Positions 1 through 8,536 of a DNA stretch of 64,000 nucleotides are shown here, piece by piece. The DNA comes from Gautieria morchelliformis. Taxonomy: Eukaryota > Basidiomycota > Agaricomycetes > Gomphales > Gomphaceae. Below the pieces are notes generated by a model, which was not told where the DNA came from, did not search any database, and was given only the letters and a program-made list of their open reading frames with translations. The stretch lies in assembly GCA_015179125.1 (NCBI GenBank), contig WHVA01000013.1, forward strand, positions 248,001 through 312,000, read 5' to 3'. Within the stretch, counting starts at the first letter, position 1. Each line of letters opens with the position of its first letter. The translations under genes were made by a program, and so were the position numbers.

Positions 1-1
1 C

Positions 2-1297
2 GATGAGCTCTCCGATGCTATTCCGCAACGATTCAAAGAAGTTCCCGACGCTAATCCCGACGATAATCCCGACTATGACGGAAACTCGACGAGTAGCAGC
101 GGCGAACAAACAGCAGCTTCATTCCGACGCCCAGCTCCACCACCACCACCTCCACCAGGACCACCTCCAGGCGGCCCTCACGGCGGTCCTCCTGGCGGTC
201 CCCCAGGCGGTCCTCCACCTCCAATTCCACCTCAGATTCCCGCCAACCCAGTTCCGCCTGCGCCAGTTCTGGATCTTGCACAAGCCATCGCCATGCTAGC
301 CGGACAACTTCAGCGCCCGGCCCAAGCACCACCACGCCCCAAGACAAAGGTCCACGAACCAGATCAGTTCGACGGTTCCGACCCCAAGAAGCTCCAACCA
401 TTTCTGGTCCAGCTTCAACTCAACTTCCGTGATCGTCCCAACACCTTTCCCGATGACGAACGAAAGGTCAATTACGCCCTTTCCTATCTCCAAGGCACGG
501 CTCTCGACTATTTCGAACCCGCCCTCATGGATCCGTTCGCTCTTGTCGACTGGTCCGACAATTACCACAACTTCGTCTCCGAACTCCGCAGCAACTTCGG
601 ACCATTTGACATGGAAGCCGATGTGGAAAATGAACTCGATAAGCTTCGTATGAAAGACACTCATAAGATAGCTAAATATATCGTCACATTCCAGCAGCTT
701 GCTCCTCGAGTCCAATGGGGAGAAGCCGCACTCCGACGCCAGTTTTACATGGGCTTGCCATCCCGGATCAAGGATGAAATTGCCCGCATTGGAAAACCCG
801 CCACCCTTACCGACCTCCGCAACCTTGCCCAATCCATCGATTCGCGCTACTGGGAAAGGCATTCTGAGATCGCTCACGAAACTTCCGCCCAGAGCAAGAA
901 CGACAAGTCTTCCGACAAGAAGTCTGACAAAGACAAGAAGAAGACTAATTCCGGAAACAACAACTCCGGAAGCAACAACAACAACAACAGTTCCGACTCC
1001 AACTCCAGCAACCGGAACAACAACTCCACCCCTCGCAACAACCAGGCCTCTAGTTCCAACACCAACACCCGGAAGAGTACTCCGGATCTTTCCGACAAAC
1101 TTGGGAAGGACGGAAATCTTACCCCTGTAGAACGCCAGCGTCGCATGGACAACAACCTTTGCCTTTTCTGCGGCAAAGGCGGACACGTCGCTTGCGATTG
1201 CACCCGAGCTTCCGCCTCTGCTGCTAAGGCCAAGGGCCGTGCAGCGAAGACGGAAGAGAAATCCGAAGCGGCTCCCGCTACGGATGCAAAAAAATAG
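2..1297 (+). CDS. gag: Gag polyprotein of family A retrotransposon (N-terminus cut by window)
   Basis: Structural protein that packages element RNA in cytoplasmic particles. The frame is open from base 2. The N-terminal part is Pro/Gly-rich (about codons 40-80), then comes the conserved capsid-like domain (FDGSDPKKL, then NFRDRP and YFEPALMDP), then an Asn/Ser-rich linker with poly-Asn runs, then a CCHC zinc knuckle near 1155-1200 (CLFCGKGGHVACDC, spacing C-x2-C-x4-H-x4-C). The last residues are Lys codons before the stop at 1295. The true start is left of the window; copy 2 begins with MPPRTTATS. The stop is preceded by a slippery run that should feed ribosomes into pol. Confidence 0.92.
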   Translation, partial: DELSDAIPQRFKEVPDANPDDNPDYDGNSTSSSGEQTAASFRRPAPPPPPPPGPPPGGPHGGPPGGPPGGPPPPIPPQIPANPVPPAPVLDLAQAIAMLAGQLQRPAQAPPRPKTKVHEPDQFDGSDPKKLQPFLVQLQLNFRDRPNTFPDDERKVNYALSYLQGTALDYFEPALMDPFALVDWSDNYHNFVSELRSNFGPFDMEADVENELDKLRMKDTHKIAKYIVTFQQLAPRVQWGEAALRRQFYMGLPSRIKDEIARIGKPATLTDLRNLAQSIDSRYWERHSEIAHETSAQSKNDKSSDKKSDKDKKKTNSGNNNSGSNNNNNSSDSNSSNRNNNSTPRNNQASSSNTNTRKSTPDLSDKLGKDGNLTPVERQRRMDNNLCLFCGKGGHVACDCTRASASAAKAKGRAAKTEEKSEAAPATDAKK

Positions 1298-1343
1298 TCA
1301 GCAGTCCTCCGGCCTCCGCACGAGGTGAGGGCTGTGTTGACCC
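1288..1343 (+). promoter_or_regulatory. Putative -1 ribosomal frameshift signal between gag and pol
   Basis: The last sense codons of gag are GCA AAA AAA followed by TAG, so a canonical X-XXY-YYZ heptamer (A-AAA-AAA, 1288-1294) abuts the gag stop. The pol frame is open from this point in the -1 frame (ATA GTC AGC and onward), with no separate pol start needed. Downstream, GTCAGCAG..CCTC can pair with GAGG..CTGTGTTGAC across a short loop. The heptamer and both stem arms recur in copy 2 (T7 run at 20433-20439 on the other strand), while the loop has diverged. Efficiency is inferred, not shown. Confidence 0.75.
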
Positions 1344-4300
1344 CATTCGTGCGACAAACGAGGTTAAACTCAACGCATCCGCTCTTTCGTCCTCCGACTC
1401 CCTCTCTGTTCCGCTCACTTCCGACACAATTTCCGCACCCCCGTTCACAGCATTGGTCGACTCCAGTTCGATTCATTGTTTCCTCGTTCCGACTTTGTTT
1501 TGAAACATAAACTTCCGACCCGCAACATTCCGACTATTCCGCTCCGCCTGTTCGACGGGTCCTCCAACACGGCAATTTCCCAAGTCGTGGACCTGTCTAT
1601 CCGTTTCGCTACTGGGGACAAACATGAAGTTACGTTTTACGTTACTCCGCTAGATGCTAGCTGTTCCGTTGTACTAGGACACAATTGGCTCACCCAATAT
1701 AATCCGTCGATTAACTGGGCATTGGGTCAAATACAGTTCCATACCCCGGATCAACTTCCGTCTATCCCGACGTCGTCCGCAAAGATGGCTCAGGCCTCTT
1801 CTGCAACTCCGCTTGTGGATTCAGTTCCGCACTCCGGTCCCGCTTTAGCACCTCCACCCCTCGAAGCTCCTCGAATTGCGCTTGTCTCCACCACGGCTTT
1901 CCGCGTATTGCAACAGCAAGAAGATACAACCGTTTTCCAGCTTCACCTTTCCGACTCGGCTTCAGTCAAGGTTCGTTCCGCCTCGACTTCCGCTCCGGTC
2001 GACATGAGCTCAGTTCCGGAAGAATATTGTGACTTCCCGGACGTGTTCAATAAGGCCAAAGCCGATAAACCTGCTGAACATCGACCTTACGATTTGAAGA
2101 TAGATTTGGAAGAAGGAGCATCTCCGCCCCTTGGACCGATCTACTCTCTTTCGCAAAGTGAACTCCAGACTCTCCGAGAGTTCGTCGATGAACATCTCAA
2201 CATGGGCTTTATCCGCCCTTCGCTGTCTCCGCATGGCGCTCCGGTCCTTTTCGTCAAGAAGAAGGATGGATCTCTCCGCCTCTGCGTCGATTTCCGCGGA
2301 CTCAATGCCCTCACTAAGAAGGACAAATATCCGCTTCCGCGCATTTCCGACCTCCTCGACACTCCCCGCAGGGCGAAGATCTACACCAAAATCGACCTCC
2401 GGCACGCTTACCACCTTGTCCGCATCCGGCAAGGTGACGAGTGGAAAACCACTTTCCGCACCCGCTATGGTGCTTTTGAGTGGGTTGTCATGCCTTTCGG
2501 TATAACCAATGCTCCCGCCGCTTTCCATCGATTCATGAACAACGTATTTTCCAACCTTCTCGACGTATGCGTCCTAGTCTACATTGATGACATCCTCATC
2601 TATTCCGACACACCGGAAAAACATCGGGAACATGTCCGCGAAGTACTCCGCCATCTACGCAAACACCATCTCTACGCAAAAGCAGAGAAATGCGAATGGC
2701 ACCGCGACACGGTCGAATACCTTGGTTACATCCTCTCTCCAACAGGTCTTACCATGGCAGAGGACAAAGTCAAGGCAATTCAAGAATGGCCGGAACCCCG
2801 ACGTGTTAAGGATGTGCAGTCTTTCCTTGGCTTCGCCAATTTTTACCGACGTTTCATTTATAACTTTTCCGACATTACTGTTCCGCTCACGCGTCTCACC
2901 AGGAAGGGTGCCCCATGGAATTTTACTCCGGAATGCCGTTCCGCATTTGAAGCTCTCAAATTGGCCTTCACTACGGCTCCCATACTCGGTTTCTGGATTC
3001 CTGATGCCCAACTTGTACTCGAAACCGACGCTTCCGACTATGCGCTAGCTGTCATTTTTTCCATCATTTCCCCCGACGACGGAGAAATTCATCCGATCGC
3101 CTTCCATTCCCGCACCTTTTCCGCCCGGAACTCAACTACGACGTCCACGATAAGGAACTACTTGCGATTTTCGAAGCCTTCAAAATCTGGAGACACTACC
3201 TCGAAGGTCCAACTTATCCGATCGACGTTGCAACGGATCATAAGAACCTTGAGTATTTTGCAACGACTAAGATTTTGACTCGCCGTCAAGTCCGCTGGTC
3301 TGAATATCTCTCACAGTTCAACATGGTAATCTGTTTCCGCCCCGGAAAGCTCGGAGCAAAACCCGACGCGCTCACTAGACAATGGGACGTCTACCCAAAA
3401 GAGGGAAGTAGCGACTATGCCAGCGTTAATCCGCACAACTTCCGCCCAGTATTCTCCACTGAGCAACTGGCATCGTCCCTGCGTGCCACAGCATTGCAGT
3501 TTCCACTACTCCGCGCCTCAATCATTATGGACACCGAGTCTCTCCATTCCGACATCCGTTCCGCACTTCATTCCGACCCCATCTCCGCAACCCACCTCGA
3601 TGACCCCACCAGTCCTGGATGGTCCCTCGATTCCGACGGATTTCTCCAGTACAAGTCCCGGATTTACGTTCCGGATACCAACGATCTACGACTTCGCGTG
3701 CTCCAGCAAAGCCACGATCATCTGCTCTCAGGACACCAAGGCCAGAACAAAACCCTCGACATAATCCGACGTACATATACTTGGCCTCTCCTCCGCACGA
3801 TGGTCCAAGACTACTGCAAGTCATGTACCACCTGTATGCGAGCCAAGCCTCAACGTCACAAACCATACGGCCTCCTGAAGCAACTCCCGATCCCGGAACA
3901 ACCGTGGAATTCGATATCCATGGATTTCATTGAGAAACTTCCTAAGTCATCTGGCTATGATACCATTCTAGTGGTCGTTGACCACCTCACAAAGCAGTCC
4001 ATCTTTATTCCGACCTACGACACCATCACTTCCGCCCAGCTCGCACAGCTCTTCGTGCTCCACATCTTTTCCAAGCACGGAATCCCTTCCCATGTCACTT
4101 CTGACCGTGGATCAGAATTCGTGTCATCCTTTTTCCGCACACTCGGCAAGGCTCTCGACATGAAGCTCCACTTCACTTCCGGTTATCACCCCGAAGGAGA
4201 CGGACAAACAGAACGTACTAATCAGACCCTTGAACAGTATCTCCACGTCTATTGCAACTACCAACATAGCAATTGGTCCGACCTTCTTCCGCTCGCGGAA

Positions 4301-4999
4301 TTTGCTTACAACAATGCACCTTCCACCACCACCGGAATTTCACCTTTTTACGCCAACAAGGGCTACCACCCGAATCTGGCCATCCACCCTGAACGCGATC
4401 TCGCCTCTGCAAGAGCCGGAGACTTCATTGTGGAACTCAATGACCTTCACCAGCACCTCCGAGAGAACATTTCCGCTGCACAAAAGAGATACCAAACTTC
4501 CACCGATCGGAAACAACTTCCGCAACCGGCATTCGAGATAGGCGACAAAGTCTTTGTCAAAGCTGAAAACTTCCGCACCACTCGCCCCTCAAAGAAGCTC
4601 TCTGAGAAATACCTTGGCCCTTACAAGATCATCGCTAAGGCTGGCAGTCATTCTTTCACTCTCAGACTTCCTGACAATATGCGCGCAGTACACCTGGTGT
4701 TCCATGTCTCCATGCTTGAGCCTGCAGTTCCGAATACAATTCCGAATCGAGAACAACCTCTGCCTCCGCCAGTCGTCATCGACGGAGAACCGGAATATGA
4801 GATCTTGGAAATTCTCAACTCCAAGCTAGACAGACGATACCGCTGCCAACTCCAGTACCTAGTCAAGTGGGCAGGCTATGAAAACACCGACGAAGAGACT
4901 TCCTGGATTTCTGCCACAGAAATCAACCACGCCTCCGAACTCGTCTCAGATTTCCACAAGGCATACCCTGCCAAGCCCGGACCCCTTCTCGCGCATTAA
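1294..4999 (+). pseudogene. pol: Pol polyprotein, frame-broken: protease-RT-RNase H-integrase-chromodomain
   Basis: Order of domains: retropepsin (about 1455-1730), RT (about 2150-2900, with YIDDILIYS), RNase H (about 2950-3350), integrase with an H-H-C-C finger (HDHLLSGHQ, then CKSCTTC) and DDE core residues in SMDFIEKLP, TSDRGSEF and DGQTERTNQ, and a C-terminal chromodomain at about 4795-4960 (YLVKWAGYENTDEETSW). Two single-base deletions break it: near 1488, just after the protease motif, and near 3128 in RNase H (ccgcccgg where ccgccccgg restores the frame). The protease site reads DSSSI, against DSGST in copy 2. The open stretches are 1476-3278 and 3275-4999. Conserved residues elsewhere suggest recent death. 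The stop is at 4997-4999. Confidence 0.92.
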
Positions 5000-5127
5000 G
5001 TTGTCCCCACCATTTCCGCCATCCTACTCCGTTTTCACTCTTTCAGTCACAAGTCAAATCCGATTAATTTTCTCACTACTCTAATTCCGATGTCCCAAGA
5101 AATCTATTCTACATGTCATTCCGACCC

Positions 5128-5533
5128 CTAGTCATCCTCCATCGTGTCCTCACCAAAACCCGCCCAGTCTTCCGCTTCCGGATCCTCCGCGTTTCCGTTC
5201 CGCCCATACTCCTCTGCAAACCTCTGCACGTCTTGGACCTCGCCCTCAGACACTTCCGCCTCCACTTCCGAGTCATCCATCTCCTGCATCCACCTCAGTT
5301 CCACGACAATCCGGTTGAGTTGGTCCTCGTACGCACCAAGCCGATCCGCGACTGCCAGGTAGAAGTGGTGTTGCATCTGCAACACCTGCTCCCCCTGTCG
5401 AAGCAGCCCCCGGAGCGACTTGGCGATATCCGCAAGCGGATCCGCCACCTGCTCCTCCCGCGTCGTCCCACTTCCGCTCGCCTCCGGCCCGTCCTGGACT
5501 CCCCTCGCCTTGGCAGCCCTGTGTTGGGTGCAT
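5128..5533 (-). CDS. Antisense ORF in retrotransposon 3' region (likely last exon of the antisense gene)
   Basis: An open frame of about 130 codons runs opposite to pol, ending MEDD at 5128. It is rich in Gln, Arg and acidic residues, with a helical stretch (LADIAKSLRGLLRQ, then QMQHHFYLAVADRL) that looks amphipathic or coiled-coil, and an acidic tail. It has no start codon of its own except in the repeat inserted at its upstream edge (5522). It therefore reads best as the 3' exon of the antisense gene at 5998-6788, separated from it by a roughly 420-base insertion. Function unknown; a DNA- or protein-binding partner domain is only a guess. Confidence 0.5.
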
Positions 5534-5822
5534 TTATGCTCCTGCACCAAAATCAAGCATAATGTATTCAATTTACTGTATGGTGTTTCAATTTCTTCTC
5601 ATATTGTTCTTGTACCATGCATTCATTTCTCTGTTTATTTTCGAAATTTTCCAGTCACTCTCTACCTCTCCATTCCACTTTGTTATTTCTACTTTCATAG
5701 GCGGCTGCACCCAGCGGAGTCTGAAATGACTTCGACGCGCGAGCTCTTGGGCGCTAAAGGGCCAGGTAGTAGTACATGCACAGTGAGACAGATTTCCCTA
5801 AATTCACTGAGAGAGGCAAGTA
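5522..5822 (+). repeat. Dispersed ~300-bp repeat (SINE-like), copy 1
   Basis: It shares a long alignable block with 29534-29846 in opposite orientation. Both start TGTTGGGTGCATTTATGC and end near TTCACTGAGAGAGGC, and differ by scattered substitutions. No coding potential. No convincing pol III A and B boxes were found, so the SINE label is provisional. It sits between the two open parts of the antisense gene of the retrotransposon. The following 5823-5950 repeats TGAATCAATTTCTAG twice and the TTCACTGAGAGAG word again. Confidence 0.7.
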
Positions 5823-5997
5823 AATTAGTCTAGTGTTCCTTCGATTTATTGACCTAGAAATCCTCTGTAGTGAATCAATTTCTAGGTAGTGTATAATATA
5901 CTTATAGTGACAACTAAATTCACTGAGAGAGTGAATCAATTTCTAGTCTATTCTTTTGAGCAACAAGTCCATACCTACTGCCTATAATTCCTGTCTA

Positions 5998-6788
5998 CTA
6001 CACCCTGGACAAGGGCTTCCGCGCGCCCTGAGTAGGCTTTTCCGAGCCTACCTCCGATCCTCCGGTTTTCCTCCGCTTGGCCGTCACCCGGGCCTTAAAC
6101 CCATCGACCACACATGCCCGCTTTGCGTCCTTGCAGCGATTACAGGCCGTGGCCTTTCCCGCCAAATCCCATACGCACGGAAGATTTTTCTCAAGACAGG
6201 CATCACAGCTAAGCTGCGATGTGCCATCTTCTTCCAGAGCCATCCTCTTGGCCCTCTCCTTCCGGCACTGTTTCTCCTCCTGCACCGCCCGCCATTCCGC
6301 CGCCGCCTTCCCTTTGCCCTTGTTCATTGGCCTCAGGGTTTCTTTCAGCGACGTTTCTGACGGAGGTCCACTCCGCTCGGACTCCTGGTCCGTGTCCGCA
6401 GCCTTTTCCTGTTCTGATGGTCAACCCCATACCGTCAAGAACAAGAAACACTTACTTTCTGCGACTCGCGATTTTCCTCCGCCTTCTCCGCGGTGGCCAT
6501 TTCCGCAGCTGCTTGCTCCTCCGCAAGCTTCTTCGCAGCTTCTTCGGCCTCCCTCTCCTCGCGTTCGCGCTCGATGCACTCAAGCTCGCGCTCGCGCTCC
6601 AGCCGATCGTGTTCCTCCTGGTCCTTGCGCTCTTCCTCCCTGCGCACCTCCTCCAGTCGTTCCTTCTCTTTTTTCGCCGCCTCCTCGGCCTCGCGCTTTT
6701 CCGCCAGCTCCTTCTCGGCAAGAACATTGGCAAAATGCTCTTTCATCTGAGCGCTGGTCATTTTCGAGAAATCAGGAAGAGAGCTCAT
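5998..6788 (-). CDS. Antisense spliced gene with Zn2Cys6-like cluster, carried by family A element
   Basis: Exon 1 (6788 to about 6453) starts MSSLPDFSKM and is a long, highly charged Glu/Arg/Lys helix, probably coiled coil. A short intron follows, with donor GTAAGTGT after the QK codons and acceptor ATCAGAACAG. Joining restores one frame through exon 2 to a stop at 5998. Exon 2 has CDACLEKNLPC, ten residues, then CNRCKDAKRAC, which is exactly C-x2-C-x6-C-x10-C-x2-C-x6-C, the GAL4-type Zn2Cys6 spacing. A basic stretch (KRRKTGG) follows. It ends near an inserted repeat and may originally have continued into 5533-5128. Being antisense and next to the LTR, it could regulate the element or host chromatin; that is inference. 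Confidence 0.7.
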
Positions 6789-6909
6789 GATGGATCAGAA
6801 ATCAACGTGATGTTTCTCCCGCCTTTCTTTCAAACTCCGACGTGTTTTGTTCACAGGTCACGTGACCCGATATGTGGTCTCACGGGGCTCGACCTTGAAA
6901 GGGAGACCC

Positions 6910-7600
6910 TGTTACGACTGTTCCGATCAACCATCTCCGCCACCTCCGCGCCACCTCCGACTCTATTCCGACATCTGCAACATCCGCAACTCTCCTCCCT
7001 TGTTCTTTCAGTACCCCTGGCCACCTCCAGAAACCGGCCCCCGTGCTCGACCCTGAGCACAGCAAGATACCATTTCCGTAGTTCCGTTTCTTCCAATGCC
7101 TATTGTACTTACCCGCCTTGTTCTTTGCCATTGTACTTACCCGCCTTGTTCTTTGCCATTGTACTTACCCTACCCTGCACCCCCCTTGTCAACCATTGTT
7201 CCATATTAGTTACTTACCCCGTATGTCTATCCAATTCCCGCACTCTCCGGAACTTGCTTAGTATCATACCATTACTTGTTGTTTCTGCGCTTTGTATAAA
7301 ACCCCCTCATGTATGTCTGTTATTCTGCAATCAGATAATCACCTTCGATACTTGATTTCCTTTGCTCCATCTCCTGTTCTTAGTACAGTGAGTCTAGTAA
7401 GACCTCAGTCTCTCTGCCTTGCGTCTTCCGTCTTCCGCCTCAGTTCCGACTCAAATTCCGACCAACCTCTAGCCCAGTACTTTCCGACTTCCGACTCATT
7501 TCTGAAATACTCAGGACAATAGTTCATTGGGGGCGCAACCTACAAGTTGAAGCCGCTGTCCTTTCCAGTTCCGGCTTAGCGGAAATCTCGATACGTAACA
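6910..7600 (+). repeat. 3' LTR of family A copy 1
   Basis: 691 bp, with inverted ends TGTTACG and CGTAACA. A TATA box (TTTGTATAAAACCC) lies near 7291-7300. The last ~200 bp are studded with TTCCGAC/TTCCGCC words. The same LTR occurs as solo copies at 32635-33330 and 62108-62776 and in copy 2 at 21856-22455. The long open frame that crosses 6219-7355 on the plus strand is a by-product of this LTR and the antisense gene. Confidence 0.93.
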
Positions 7601-8535
7601 GAGATGTATGACTGAAAATAATCACAAACTTTTGATACTTGTTCGACTTCGAGATACTAAGTCAACCTCGAGCTTCTCGCAATCTCATCGCACTCAGCCT
7701 TGAGCTTAAGGCCATGATCACCTATTATATTCAAGTCAACCTACATCTCTGTCAATTTCTTGCAATAATTCTTGCTTTTTATCCCTTTTTGTATTTTATT
7801 TTATATGTATATACATATATCCTGTATAATTTAAAACATTGATATCAATAGATTTCTCTGAATTGGCTAAAAATTGATGACAACAGCCCTGCCTGAAAAT
7901 ATGAGTCTATTTCTCTGTTATCCATTGTACAACCTTCTGACATTTATTTATTTTCACTTGCCCCTACAATAATTTCTTTCACTTTTATGCTCTTGCAGAT
8001 ACATTATAAACAAGTGACATGCTACAAACAAGGGAAATGCTACTTGGGGGACATGCTATGTATAGGGGGCACGCTATGCATGGGGGGCACGCTACGCATG
8101 GGGGACACCCTACACATGGGGGATACGCTACGCATGGGGACATGCTATGCACACTATACTTGGGAGACATGCTACACTCAGGGAATACATGCCATACATG
8201 GGGACATGCTACACATGATTGGCACACAGACATGGGAGAAATGTGTGGAGACATTACCTACCCAGTGCTGTGCCACATCCAGGCATATCCTGATGTGCAG
8301 CACAGGGGCATGGTAGGAGTAGACTTGCAATATGCAGTATTTTCCCATGGGCAGTTTTACGTTGCACTAATTGGAACAAGTCCATGTTCTTTAATATTGT
8401 ATACAAAGAGGTATTGCTAAAGCCTGATTAAATATGTAGTTTCATTCCACCAAATAATTCTTTAATACTATTAACTACCCCTGTGCGATGTTAGCCTTAA
8501 CTAACCCGGTGCGAAGCATGGGTCAATTGGATAGT
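7601..8535. repeat. AT-rich intergenic stretch with a ~20-bp minisatellite (8035-8225)
   Basis: 7601-8030 shows no gene. From about 8035 to 8225 a unit like GGGGGACATGCTACGCATG repeats roughly nine times with substitutions and one longer spacer. It stays open in two forward frames and one reverse frame, as expected for an in-phase satellite rather than a protein gene. 8225-8530 is unique-looking and non-coding. Confidence 0.75.
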
Positions 8536-8536
8536 A

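Larger units (their letters stand above)
1..7600 (+). mobile_element. Ty3/gypsy chromovirus, family A copy 1 (5' end outside window)
   Basis: LTR retrotransposon in the order gag, protease, reverse transcriptase, RNase H, integrase, chromodomain, then a long 3' region holding an antisense gene, then the 3' LTR. The 5' LTR and the first codons of gag lie left of the window. Copy 2 (minus strand, 19.5-22.5 kb) shows what is missing: roughly 45 gag codons, a 33-base leader and the LTR. The copy is dead: the protease motif is altered and there are two single-base frame breaks in pol. The base after the 3' LTR starts the right flank, so its target duplication cannot be tested here. Confidence 0.93.

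Noticed and set aside
296-1186. Long minus-strand ORF opposite gag
   Set aside because: Shadow of the gag frame: low-complexity translation of the Asn/Ser-rich region, with no independent signals.
5700-5770. tRNA-like head (A and B boxes) in the 300-bp repeat
   Set aside because: Candidate A-box and B-box words deviate from consensus and do not fold into a cloverleaf by eye.
6219-7355. 378-codon forward ORF
   Set aside because: Runs across the antisense gene and into the LTR; Leu/Pro/Ser-rich by composition only, with no domain.
8035-8225. Possible CRISPR-like array
   Set aside because: Units are contiguous with no unique spacers, and the sequence is eukaryotic.
8019-8420. 133-codon ORF with HATHGG repeats
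   Set aside because: Direct translation of the minisatellite; the reverse strand is equally open.
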